A DNA stretch of 8,781 nt from Acidobacteriota bacterium (GTDB taxonomy: Bacteria > Acidobacteriota > Terriglobia > Terriglobales > Acidobacteriaceae): the NCBI GenBank assembly GCA_021781255.1, contig JAJXXG010000330.1:1-8781 (forward strand), written 5' to 3'. The number at the start of each line of letters is the position of its first letter. The stretch's first letter is position 1. A program made the translations under genes and the position numbers. Shown piece by piece: positions 1 through 6,297 of the stretch. A model generated the notes under the pieces. That model was given only the letters and a program-made list of their open reading frames with translations. It was not told where the DNA came from and did not search any database.

Positions 1-896
1 CGCACGGTGCGCGTCGTCATATCCACCTGCGGCAGAATCTGATCGATGCGGCCGTTGAAGTGGCGGCCGGGATAAGCATCCACCGTGACCTGCGCAGGAT
101 CGCCCGGCTTCAGGCGGCCCACGTCGTTTTGAAACACGTTGGCGTAGACCCACACTGTAGACAGATCGGCAATTGTGTAGAGCTTCGTTTCAGGCTGCGC
201 ATACGCGTTGGGCAAGGCGTTGCGCTCTGTGATGTAGCCGGAGACGGGCGAATCAACAGAGATGTCGTGCTGCGCCTTGCCGCTTTGATCAAGGTCTGCG
301 ATCTGTCCCGCCGTGACGCCAAACTGCCGCAGCCGATCCGCGGCAGCCTGCACCAGCCATCCACCCTCATTGGTGGCCATGTCATGCGCACCCTTCGAAA
401 ACCGCTTCTGATTCTGCTTGGCAAGCAGATACTCCTGCTCGCTGCTCACCAGGTCCGGGCTGTAGATGGTGAACAGGCGCTGCCCCTTGCGCACGTACTG
501 GTACGTCGCATTCGCAAAAACGCTCTGAATCCATCCGGCATACCGGGTTTGCACATAAGCAAGCCGCTGCTCATCGATGTCCACGTTGCCGGGAACGTTC
601 ATCTGCTGGCTCACGTTCTTCATCTCAGCGGTTGCGGTCATCACGCCGATCTCCTGAAGCCGTCGCGGCGACAACTGCACCGAAGCCAGCGCAGGCTCGC
701 TTCCAGCCGGGGACTCGCTGCTGTGCTTTGTGGGCTGCGCAGTCACCGCTGGACCGCGCGCAACAACAACATCGTCAACGGCGGCCTGGGGAGATGCGCC
801 ACTCTGGTGTCGAAGCACATACGCGAGCGATGCCGCCAGCGCAACACAAACAGCGATGGCCGCTGCCAATGCGATCTGATACGTGCGTGTCTTCAC
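1..896 (-). CDS. CusB/HlyD-type RND efflux periplasmic adaptor, 3' end missing
   Basis: This is the membrane-fusion subunit that would bridge an inner-membrane RND metal pump and the outer-membrane channel encoded just upstream. About 298 residues are visible before the window edge. The N-terminus (MKTRTYQIALAAAIAV...) has a single hydrophobic anchor at about residues 7-28. It is followed by a Pro/Ser-rich linker, then a CusB-like core: GNVDIDEQRLAYVQTR, GWIQSVF and YVRKGQRLFTIYSPDLVSSE (about 103-153), an alpha-hairpin segment, and SPVSGYITER plus LSTVWVYANV in the barrel part. The GTG start at 896-894 overlaps the TGA of the upstream channel gene (GTGA). A strong ribosome binding site GGAGGTGA lies at 908-901, which decides this start and implies translational coupling. 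No Cys/His-rich heavy-metal-binding domain is seen before the core. The family call is firm; copper/silver as substrate is inferred from CusB likeness. A CusA-like pump should follow beyond the left edge. Confidence 0.93.
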   Translation of the reverse strand, partial: MKTRTYQIALAAAIAVCVALAASLAYVLRHQSGASPQAAVDDVVVARGPAVTAQPTKHSSESPAGSEPALASVQLSPRRLQEIGVMTATAEMKNVSQQMNVPGNVDIDEQRLAYVQTRYAGWIQSVFANATYQYVRKGQRLFTIYSPDLVSSEQEYLLAKQNQKRFSKGAHDMATNEGGWLVQAAADRLRQFGVTAGQIADLDQSGKAQHDISVDSPVSGYITERNALPNAYAQPETKLYTIADLSTVWVYANVFQNDVGRLKPGDPAQVTVDAYPGRHFNGRIDQILPQVDMTTRTV

Positions 897-2251
897 GGCT
901 TCACCTCCGGTGCGGGTGCGGTTGACTGGTCAAGCGGAGCGCCAGCGGCGAGTTCGAGGTCCGCCATGCGCTTGTTGAAATCGGCAACTGCCTGAAACCA
1001 GGCAAGGTCGATATCGATCAGCGTCATCTGACTATCGAGCAGATCAAGAAATTCCGTTTTGTCATTTTCATAGGCAATCAGGCTCGCCTGGAGCGTGGCT
1101 TCAGCCTGCGGCCGCAAGTCGTCGTGATACATGCGCGCGAGCCGCTGCGCGGCTTGCGCCTCAACAAGCGCTTCCTGAATCTGGCCAAACGCCGCATTGC
1201 GCAGCGCGGCCAGTTCAGCGTCCTGCCCGCTCACGCGTGCCGTTGACTCTGCAATCTCCGCATCATGTCTGTGGCGATTGAGCCACGGCAGGTTCATCGA
1301 GCCTTCCACCATGTAGTTGTTGCGTATGTCGGCGCTTGGTTGCATCAGCATGTAGCCTGCTGAAATTGTGAAGTCCGGCACATACGCCTTTTTTGCCAGT
1401 GCCTGTTCCTTGCGGCTTCGCTCGGCAGCCTGGCCGGCCGCCAGAAGATCGGGCCGCGAGCGCAGAGCCAGCTCATCGAGACTCTGCGCGGCGGGCAAAG
1501 CAGCGAGCACCTCGTGCTCTCCGCGCACGCTGAGCGGGGCCGCGGGGTCGCGCTTGAGCAGCGTGTTGAGACGGGCGCGCGCAAGTTCAGCTTCCTGGTC
1601 AAAGCGAATCATGTGTTCCGCCAGCCGCGTCAGTGTGACCTGCGCCTTGAGAATGTCCTGCTGCGGAACCTTCCCCACGGCATACTTGATGCGCGCCGCT
1701 TCAATCGCCTGCCGGGCGATGCCCACGTGCTCGTCATGAATCTGTATCTCGTCTTCGGCGAGCAACAGATCGTCAAACGCCTTGCGGGCGCGCACCCTGA
1801 CGTCCAGGCGCGCCTGCTCCAGCTCAGCCTTTGCCTCTGCCACGTCGGACTGGGCAACGCTCGTGCGCAATGCGCGCTTGCCTGCGCCCGGCAGAGTCTG
1901 GCTGATGCTGAACATGTTCTGCGCGGCGTTGTAATCCCACGGGTGCACGAGCGGAATGCCCCAGCCGCGATACATCACCGATGGATCGTCGAGCGCTCCA
2001 GCCGTGGGAACGTGCGCTTCCGCAATGGCGCCGCGCCGCGCGGCCACTTCGATCTCCGGATTCACGGCCAGCGCAATCCGCTCCACGTCGTCCAGCGTCA
2101 GCGCAGTGCCGGAAGACTCAGCGGCATGATGCGGCTGAAGCAATGCGGCGAGGTTCGTGAAGCCATCGCCATGGCCTGGCGTCTCCGCGCGGGAAACGCC
2201 GGCGGACGCAGCCGCGGCGAGAACACAAAGTATGGGTACAAGAGCTTTCAT
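893..2251 (-). CDS. TolC/CusC-family outer membrane efflux channel
   Basis: A 452-residue outer-membrane factor that would form the exit duct of a tripartite efflux pump, usual length for the family. The start at 2251 (MKALVPILCVLAAAASAGVSRAE) gives a clean Sec signal peptide, probably cleaved after SRA. It is preceded by GGAGG five bases before the ATG; the longer reading frame to 2305 adds 18 residues without a comparable site. Two outer-membrane-efflux repeats are visible: LTLDDVERIALAVNPEI near the start of the mature protein, and SLDELALRSRPDLLAAG in the second half. Each is followed by long Ala/Glu/Arg-rich coiled-coil helices. ISQTLPGAGKRALRT and NLPWLNRHRHDAEI are typical of CusC/CzcC-like proteins. 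Unlike E. coli CusC, no lipobox is evident, so it is probably not a lipoprotein. The stop overlaps the CusB-like adaptor start. Family call is firm; metal specificity is inferred from the neighbours. Confidence 0.93.
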   Translation of the reverse strand: MKALVPILCVLAAAASAGVSRAETPGHGDGFTNLAALLQPHHAAESSGTALTLDDVERIALAVNPEIEVAARRGAIAEAHVPTAGALDDPSVMYRGWGIPLVHPWDYNAAQNMFSISQTLPGAGKRALRTSVAQSDVAEAKAELEQARLDVRVRARKAFDDLLLAEDEIQIHDEHVGIARQAIEAARIKYAVGKVPQQDILKAQVTLTRLAEHMIRFDQEAELARARLNTLLKRDPAAPLSVRGEHEVLAALPAAQSLDELALRSRPDLLAAGQAAERSRKEQALAKKAYVPDFTISAGYMLMQPSADIRNNYMVEGSMNLPWLNRHRHDAEIAESTARVSGQDAELAALRNAAFGQIQEALVEAQAAQRLARMYHDDLRPQAEATLQASLIAYENDKTEFLDLLDSQMTLIDIDLAWFQAVADFNKRMADLELAAGAPLDQSTAPAPEVKP

Positions 2252-2359
2252 GACTCCCTCCAGCGGAGATACAGCGCACGGCCTGGCCGCGCGTTCGCAC
2301 TGCACACGCAGACGCAGAGACGCGCGAAGGCCCAGGTTCAGTCAGTGGAGGAAACGATA
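2252..2359 (-). other. Spacer between Cys-rich small gene and efflux channel gene
   Basis: About 108 bases separate the TAG of the small secreted protein from the ATG of the efflux channel. It carries the GGAGG ribosome binding site directly before 2251. An imperfect GC-rich dyad, CGCGCG at 2321-2326 facing CGCGCG at 2288-2293 with flanking GGC/GCC, has a loop of about 27 bases and no T-tract. I see no convincing terminator or second promoter, so the two genes are likely one transcript. Confidence 0.4.
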
Positions 2360-2725
2360 CTAGATTCGGAGCACGGAGCTGGTGCTTGACGAAGCCTTGG
2401 GCGGCGGCGCTTCAAAGGCGTTGCTGCAGGCAGCACGCAGCGCGGCAGGTGAACGCGGGCTGACATGGTGCGGAATGATGACCAGCTTCTGCGCATGCTC
2501 GGGAGAGTAAGGTGGTTCGGGAGCAACGACAGTGTTTCGCGGGCCGGCCTGGCAGCATGCGCCACCTGCGGCCGTGGCTGCCGAGCCGCATATGCGCATT
2601 ATCCTGCGGCAGCAATCGTGCCGCCGCGTCGGATTGAAGCCCAGCAGACAGGCGGAGGCCGGCATCGCGGTCCAGAAGACCACAACTGCCAGCATCAGCA
2701 ACGCGCCTTTTCTGCTCCAATTCAT
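2360..2725 (-). CDS. Small secreted Cys-rich hypothetical protein, possible metal binder
   Basis: A 121-residue protein I cannot assign to a named family. The N-terminus (MNWSRKGALLMLAVVVFWTAMPASA) is a good Sec signal peptide with likely cleavage after ASA at residue 25, placing a Cys at the mature N-terminus. The mature part is rich in Cys and His: C26, H36, C38-C39, C46, C57-C58 and C100, a H-D-CC-x6-C-x10-CC pattern, then a Pro-rich middle with H77 and H86-H87. The pattern fits a periplasmic metal-binding or disulfide-bonded protein. It is the first gene after a probable promoter and precedes CusC/CusB-like efflux genes, which supports a link with metal handling by inference. The ribosome binding site before the ATG is weak. 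The signal peptide and Cys pattern in this frame argue it is real, and competing frames lack such features. Confidence 0.62.
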   Translation of the reverse strand: MNWSRKGALLMLAVVVFWTAMPASACLLGFNPTRRHDCCRRIMRICGSAATAAGGACCQAGPRNTVVAPEPPYSPEHAQKLVIIPHHVSPRSPAALRAACSNAFEAPPPKASSSTSSVLRI

Positions 2726-2747
2726 GGTGTGTCGATTCCGAGCTTCA

Positions 2748-2775
2748 ATTGTAATCCTCTTCCTGTTGATTGCAA
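2748..2775 (-). promoter_or_regulatory. Probable sigma70-type promoter of the efflux operon
   Basis: On the minus strand TTGCAA (2775-2770, 4 of 6 to the -35 consensus) is followed after 16 bases by TACAAT (2753-2748, 5 of 6 to the -10 consensus). Transcription would start near 2741, about 16 bases before the ATG of the small Cys-rich gene. It lies in the only sizeable gap between the molybdo-enzyme gene and the efflux genes, where a new transcription unit is expected. Acidobacterial promoters are poorly characterised, so this is consensus matching only. No CueR-like dyad was recognised between the two boxes. Confidence 0.5.
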
Positions 2776-2780
2776 GCGGC

Positions 2781-2796
2781 AGTGATTTGTGTCACA
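2781..2796. promoter_or_regulatory. CRP-like palindromic operator
   Basis: The sequence AGTGA-TTTGTG-TCACA matches 9 of the 10 conserved positions of the CRP-family consensus TGTGA-N6-TCACA. It sits five bases upstream of the probable -35 box, centred about 47 bases before the predicted transcription start. That is close to where CRP/FNR-family activators bind. An overlapping shorter dyad GTGT-C-ACAC is also present. The regulator is unknown; the site is inferred from symmetry and position only. Confidence 0.4.
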
Positions 2797-2803
2797 CGGA
2801 TAG

Positions 2804-2818
2804 CGCCCTCAGCGGGCG
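2804..2818. other. Small hairpin downstream of the molybdo-enzyme gene
   Basis: CGCCC (2804-2808) and GGGCG (2814-2818) can form a 5-bp GC stem with a 5-base loop, about 42 bases after the stop of the molybdopterin subunit gene. There is no T-tract on the minus strand, so it does not qualify as an intrinsic terminator. It may only stabilise the 3' end of the transcript or be chance in GC-rich DNA. Confidence 0.25.
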
Positions 2819-2859
2819 TGAGCATTGGCGCAAATCAAATCGGCATTGCGCCATCCCAC

Positions 2860-5025
2860 TCAGCTCTGGAAATGCGCGCCGGATGCGTGCTGTTCTTTGT
2901 GCAACGGAGCCATGGGCATGCTGCGCAGGCGTGTTCCCGTTGCGGCAAAAATCGCGTTGGCCACCGCCGGCGCCAATCCCACGATGCCGGTTTCGCCTGC
3001 GCCGGCCGAGGGCAGGTCCTTGCGATCCAGCAGCACAACCTCAATCTGCGGCGCGTCACTGAATCGCGGCAGGCGATACTGCGCGAAGTGGGGATTGAGA
3101 ATGCGGCCGTTGGCAAAGAGTATCTGCTCAAAGAGCGCGCCGCCAATGGACTGCACGATGGCGCCCGCCACCTGATTGCGCAGGCCGTCCGGATTCACAA
3201 TTGCGCCGGACTCCCAGGCTTCCACAATGCGGCGGATACTCACTTTCCTCGTCGCTGCATCGATGTGTACCTCGGCGCACGTGGCGATGTAGCCGCCTTT
3301 GTCGGTACCGCATGCCATGCCGAATCCGCGTTCGGGCGTGGACTTAACGCGGCCCCAGCCAAACTTTTCTGCAGCCGCCTGCAGCACAGCGCGCAGCCTT
3401 GGATCGGAGATATTCTTCAGCCGAAACGCCATCGGGTCCATGCCTGCCGCATGCGCCACAACATCCATATGCGACTCGCGCGCGAAGTGATTTGCAGTGG
3501 CGGCAAGCCCGCGATAGGAGCCCTGGCGCAGCGGCGACCTGGCCGGATGATATTGGATGAGCTGATTGGCAACGTCGTAAGGTGTGCCGATTGCTGCGGG
3601 ACCCGAGTTGTAGTTGTGGTGCTCCCAGGCAACCAGGGTTCCATCGCGCCGCGCGCCTGCTCTGATTTCAATCAGGCCGGCGGGGCGCAGATAAGCCCAC
3701 GTGAATTCCTCCTCCCGCGTCCACACCACCTTCACGGGCTTGCCGCACGCTTTGGCCAGGCGCGCAGCCTCAAGCGCTGCCTCGCCCGTATGCTTGCCGC
3801 CGTAGCCGCTGCCCATATCGGGCTGAATCACACGCACCTGCGCGGCAGGGAGATGAAAGGCCTGCACCAGTTCGTCACGCACGCCGAAGGGGCGCTGCGT
3901 TCCTGTCCACACGGTCAGCCGGCCGTCAGCCCATGTGGCCACAGCAGCCCGCGGTTCAAGCGGCGCATGGGCGATGTACGCCACGGTGTATTGATTCTCG
4001 ATCTTTAGATCCGCGCCAGCCATCGCCTGCGCCACGGAGCCGGTTACATGCTGCGGGCCTCCCTCATCGCCGGTGTCGGGATTGTTTTTCAAATACTCAT
4101 ATAAGCCTTCGTTCGAGGGCTGCGCGGGCACGTTCCACTTTGCCTGGATGGCGGCGAGCGCATGTTGTGCCGTGTAGGCGTCGGGCGCAACCACGCCGAT
4201 AAAATCACCATCGCGTACAACCTGGACTCCGTGCAGCTTTTCCGCCGCGCTGCTGTCGAGCGATACGAGCGTTGCATTGAATCCATCGGGGCGGAGCACG
4301 GCTCCGAACCGCATCTCGGGAAGAACCATGTCGGAGGGATACTTGTGCGCTCCGGTCACAAAGTCGCGGCCACCAACCTTTGGAACAGCAGTGCCTGCGA
4401 TCTTCCACTCGGTGGCGGGCGTAAGGCGCTCTTCGCTTGAGACGATCTTCACCAGCTTCTCGCCGCGGGTCAGCTCACCGTACGCGAAGGAACGGGACTG
4501 TGTTGAATCGGTCACCTTGCCGTCAGCGGCCGTCAACGTTGCCGCGTCCACCTGCCAGCGTTGCGCGGCCAGCTCCAGCAGCGCCTCGCGCGCGGCCGCA
4601 GCCATCGTCCGCAGTTGCGGCCCCATGGTGGGCGTGGTGCGGCTGCCAAAGGTGCCCATATCCCATGGCGTCAGATCGGTGTCTCCCATGACCATGCTGA
4701 TGGAGGCAAAGGGAACGCGCAGTTCCTCGGCAACCTGCTGCGCGAGGGAAGTGCGAATGTTCTGGCCGACCTCGACCTTGCCGGTGAACACCGTCACCTT
4801 GCCGTTGGCGGCAATGTGCAGCCAGGCACTCACGTCCTTTGGCAACTCATGACCGCCGAAGGCGCGGCCGGATTCCTGCGTCCACGCGGAGGTGGGCGTG
4901 AGGCACACAAGCACTCCTGCGCCGAGGACTTTCAGGAAATCGCGACGATCAAGCTGCACGCTTCGTGATGCTGCATGAGAACTGTCGGGAGCGAACTCAG
5001 GCGAGGGCTGTTCACGCAGGCTCAT
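2860..5025 (-). CDS. Tat-exported molybdopterin-binding subunit of an IorB-type xanthine dehydrogenase family hydroxylase
   Basis: A 721-residue large subunit of a molybdenum hydroxylase that would oxidise an aldehyde or N-heterocycle by inserting water-derived oxygen; the substrate cannot be read from the sequence. The start at 5025 overlaps the stop of the [2Fe-2S] gene (ATGA) and has AAAGGAG 8 bases upstream; the frame stays open to 5106 without support. A Tat motif LDRRDFLK (RR27-28) precedes a hydrophobic stretch, so it is probably periplasmic. A molybdopterin-domain segment (GKVTVFTGKVEVGQNIRTSL, about 75-94, and GTFGSR) comes before the a/b hammerhead domain (about 211-300). This permuted order is typical of isoquinoline 1-oxidoreductase beta subunits. 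Further cofactor motifs are TQRPF (376-380), GSGYGGK (405-411) and RGLAATANHFA. The catalytic Glu is in GAGETG (about E678). Electrons should pass to the [2Fe-2S] partner. Confidence 0.96.
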   Translation of the reverse strand: MSLREQPSPEFAPDSSHAASRSVQLDRRDFLKVLGAGVLVCLTPTSAWTQESGRAFGGHELPKDVSAWLHIAANGKVTVFTGKVEVGQNIRTSLAQQVAEELRVPFASISMVMGDTDLTPWDMGTFGSRTTPTMGPQLRTMAAAAREALLELAAQRWQVDAATLTAADGKVTDSTQSRSFAYGELTRGEKLVKIVSSEERLTPATEWKIAGTAVPKVGGRDFVTGAHKYPSDMVLPEMRFGAVLRPDGFNATLVSLDSSAAEKLHGVQVVRDGDFIGVVAPDAYTAQHALAAIQAKWNVPAQPSNEGLYEYLKNNPDTGDEGGPQHVTGSVAQAMAGADLKIENQYTVAYIAHAPLEPRAAVATWADGRLTVWTGTQRPFGVRDELVQAFHLPAAQVRVIQPDMGSGYGGKHTGEAALEAARLAKACGKPVKVVWTREEEFTWAYLRPAGLIEIRAGARRDGTLVAWEHHNYNSGPAAIGTPYDVANQLIQYHPARSPLRQGSYRGLAATANHFARESHMDVVAHAAGMDPMAFRLKNISDPRLRAVLQAAAEKFGWGRVKSTPERGFGMACGTDKGGYIATCAEVHIDAATRKVSIRRIVEAWESGAIVNPDGLRNQVAGAIVQSIGGALFEQILFANGRILNPHFAQYRLPRFSDAPQIEVVLLDRKDLPSAGAGETGIVGLAPAVANAIFAATGTRLRSMPMAPLHKEQHASGAHFQS

Positions 5026-5504
5026 CGGCTCGCTCCTTTCGCCGGCATGGACTGCGCGGCGCGCTGGATGGCGGCAACGATGCGCGGATACGTGCCGCAG
5101 CGGCAAAGGTTACCATCCATCGCTTCGACGATCTGCTGTTCAGTGGGTTTGTGTGTGCGCTGCAAGAGCGACGTGGCGCTCAGAATCATGCCGGAGGTGC
5201 AGTATCCGCACTGGAAGGCTTCCTCGTCGATAAACGCCTGCTGGACGGCGCTCAACGCGCCGTTCTGCTCCAGGCCTTCGATGGTGATGATCTTCGCGCT
5301 TCCCACGGACCCCACGGCGACGAGGCAGGAGCGCGTGGCCTCGCCGTCAAGCAGCACGGTGCAGGCGCCGCACTGGCCTTCACCGCAGCCATACTTGGGC
5401 CCGGTCAGATTGAGACGGTTGCGCAGGACTGAAAGCAGACTCTCGTCCGCAGGAGCATCAACGTGGAGCGGCGCACCGTTGACGTGGAGAAGAAATTCGG
5501 CCAT
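5022..5504 (-). CDS. [2Fe-2S] subunit of IorA-type molybdenum hydroxylase
   Basis: A 160-residue electron-transfer subunit that carries electrons from the molybdenum cofactor through two [2Fe-2S] clusters. The plant-ferredoxin-type cluster is ligated by C40, C45, C48 and C60 (GCGEGQCGACTVLLDG...SC). The second, helical domain has C99, C102 (QCGYCTSGM), C134 and C136 (GNLCRCGTYP). All eight ligands are present and the length is normal for the family. The start at 5504 (MAEFLLHVNG) is chosen because AAGGGAG lies six bases upstream; an ATG at 5522 would place that site inside the gene. There is no signal peptide, so if the complex is periplasmic it must be carried through Tat by the larger subunit, whose start overlaps this stop. 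No FAD-binding subunit gene is adjacent, as usual for IorAB-type enzymes. Confidence 0.97.
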   Translation of the reverse strand: MAEFLLHVNGAPLHVDAPADESLLSVLRNRLNLTGPKYGCGEGQCGACTVLLDGEATRSCLVAVGSVGSAKIITIEGLEQNGALSAVQQAFIDEEAFQCGYCTSGMILSATSLLQRTHKPTEQQIVEAMDGNLCRCGTYPRIVAAIQRAAQSMPAKGASR

Positions 5505-5583
5505 CCCGGACTCCCTTTGCATACAGGCAGAGTCAACGAACGGGCTTCATCATAGCGCATTGGGCGCATGGCGAGTCTATCGT
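5505..5583 (-). other. Short spacer before the molybdo-enzyme genes
   Basis: This gap between the dihaem cytochrome stop and the [2Fe-2S] start carries the AAGGGAG ribosome binding site (5517-5511). A -10-like TATGAT is present but lacks a well-spaced -35 box, and no T-tracted hairpin is seen. Read-through from the cytochrome gene is therefore plausible. Confidence 0.35.
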
Positions 5584-6117
5584 TTACTGCGACGCGGGCC
5601 GATTCTGGTCTGCGGGAGCCGACATTGGCGGCTTCTGCGACTGCGAAGATGCGTCAAACGGCTCCGGGCCAATGTGGCCGCGATGGCAGGTGCCGCAGGT
5701 GACGGGCAGGCCCGAGCCCTGAAGCCTGGCGATGTAGTTGCTGTTGATTGCTTCCGTCATCGTGTACATGGTGCGCGCGACAGCCTTCATGGGCCTGGAG
5801 TCATCGGCGAATCGGAGGATCGGCTGGCCATCCGGGTTGATTTTTTCAGGGTCTTCCGCATGGCAGGAGTCGCACCGGCTCCCCAGAGATGCGGACCATT
5901 GCTTCATGATGTCGTGGACCTGCTGCCCAGTTAGATCTTTGGGCAGCACCTTCAGGTTTGTGGGCGCGGGATAGGTATGAGACGGCGTGGCTGGCGTTGG
6001 GCTGCCTGCATCTCCGCGCAGCCCCTGCGGCGCTTGAGCAGCCGTGCCGGGCGCAAAAACGGCCGCGGCCAATAGCAGCGACGCGGCTACGAACGGAGCG
6101 TGCAGGGAAGACTTCAA
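5584..6117 (-). CDS. Periplasmic dihaem cytochrome c, reaction-centre cytochrome c-like family
   Basis: A 177-residue secreted c-type cytochrome. The signal peptide (MKSSLHAPFVAASLLLAAAVFAPGTAAQ) is followed by a Pro/Thr-rich linker. A core then carries two haem-binding motifs, CDSCH (about 82-86) and CGTCH (about 141-145). NLKVLPKDLTGQQVHDIMKQW before the first haem and ARTMYTMTEAINSNY before the second resemble the helix-Met plus CxxCH units of the photosynthetic reaction-centre cytochrome c family, where a Met on the preceding helix is the sixth ligand. That family has members in non-phototrophic acidobacteria. The TTG at 6117 is preferred because GGAGGT lies seven bases before it. An ATG at 6132 in the same frame would bury that site and weaken the signal peptide. 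Its place between bc-type genes and a molybdenum hydroxylase lacking FAD suggests it carries electrons between them (inference). Confidence 0.92.
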   Translation of the reverse strand: MKSSLHAPFVAASLLLAAAVFAPGTAAQAPQGLRGDAGSPTPATPSHTYPAPTNLKVLPKDLTGQQVHDIMKQWSASLGSRCDSCHAEDPEKINPDGQPILRFADDSRPMKAVARTMYTMTEAINSNYIARLQGSGLPVTCGTCHRGHIGPEPFDASSQSQKPPMSAPADQNRPASQ

Positions 6118-6124
6118 GGAACAA

Positions 6125-6130
6125 ACCTCC
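6125..6130 (-). promoter_or_regulatory. Ribosome binding site deciding a TTG start
   Basis: GGAGGT on the minus strand (6130-6125) is a perfect anti-16S match seven bases before TTG at 6117. The in-frame ATG at 6132 overlaps this site and has no purine-rich motif upstream, so the TTG is the likelier start of the dihaem cytochrome. Confidence 0.65.
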
Positions 6131-6137
6131 ATGCGCT

Positions 6138-6160
6138 CAGAGATGAGAGAGGAGTCTCTG
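6138..6160. repeat. Inverted repeat just upstream of the dihaem cytochrome start
   Basis: CAGAGA (6138-6143) and TCTCTG (6155-6160) form a perfect 6-bp dyad with an 11-base pyrimidine-rich loop on the minus strand. It lies eight bases before the ribosome binding site, where it could influence translation of the cytochrome or be an operator. A second dyad, GATGC-GCC-GCATC at 6177-6189, lies just upstream. Both are seen directly; any function is inferred. Confidence 0.4.
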
Positions 6161-6222
6161 GCCGTGGCAGTTGAAGGATGCGCCGCATCGCCGTTGCGCT
6201 TTGCAGCGTGGATCTTTCGTGG

Positions 6223-6270
6223 TCAAGCCGGAATCCCCTGCGTCCTGCAACGCCGGGGACGCCGGCTTGA
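6223..6270. repeat. Long interrupted hairpin in the cytochrome spacer
   Basis: A 48-base dyad of 18 base pairs in three blocks. TCAAGCCGG (6223-6231) pairs with CCGGCTTGA (6262-6270), TCCCC (6234-6238) with GGGGA (6255-6259), and GCGT (6240-6243) with ACGC (6250-6253). A 2x2 and a 1x1 mismatch separate the blocks, and the loop is six bases. It starts 28 bases after the stop of the hexahaem cytochrome. No T-tract follows on the minus strand, so it is not a canonical intrinsic terminator. A transcript-stabilising or processing hairpin between the respiratory genes and the downstream cytochrome, or a copy of a dispersed palindromic repeat, are the likely readings. Confidence 0.7.
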
Positions 6271-6297
6271 AAGCACCACTCAGCAGATCGCTGACGA

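Noticed and set aside
60..995. A 311-codon plus-strand frame opposite the CusB-like adaptor
   Set aside because: Its low-complexity, Arg/His/Leu-rich translation has no recognisable family, and the minus strand carries a convincing adaptor protein.
2285..2332. GC-rich dyad (CGCGCG arms) between the Cys-rich gene and the channel gene
   Set aside because: The long loop, bulge and simple CG arms are easily explained by base composition.
2640..2660. Lipoprotein lipobox at the end of the Cys-rich protein's signal peptide (ASAC)
   Set aside because: The -3 position is Ala rather than Leu/Val/Ile, so ordinary signal peptidase I cleavage before the Cys is at least as likely.
2804..2818. Intrinsic terminator after the molybdopterin subunit gene
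   Set aside because: The stem is only 5 bp and no T-tract follows on the transcribed strand.
2770..4008. A 412-codon open frame on the plus strand antisense to the molybdopterin subunit
   Set aside because: It lies opposite a gene with clear family motifs, shows no domain, signal or ribosome binding site, and is the kind of shadow expected in GC-rich codon usage.
5026..5106. N-terminal extension of the molybdopterin subunit to an ATG at 5106
   Set aside because: It would overlap the [2Fe-2S] gene by about 85 bases and bury the Tat signal, whereas the ATG at 5025 has a strong ribosome binding site and an ATGA overlap.
5535..5580. Separate promoter for the molybdo-enzyme genes, with TATGAT as -10 box
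   Set aside because: The best -35 candidate (TAGACT) is 19 bases away with only 4 of 6 matches, so the evidence is too weak to annotate.
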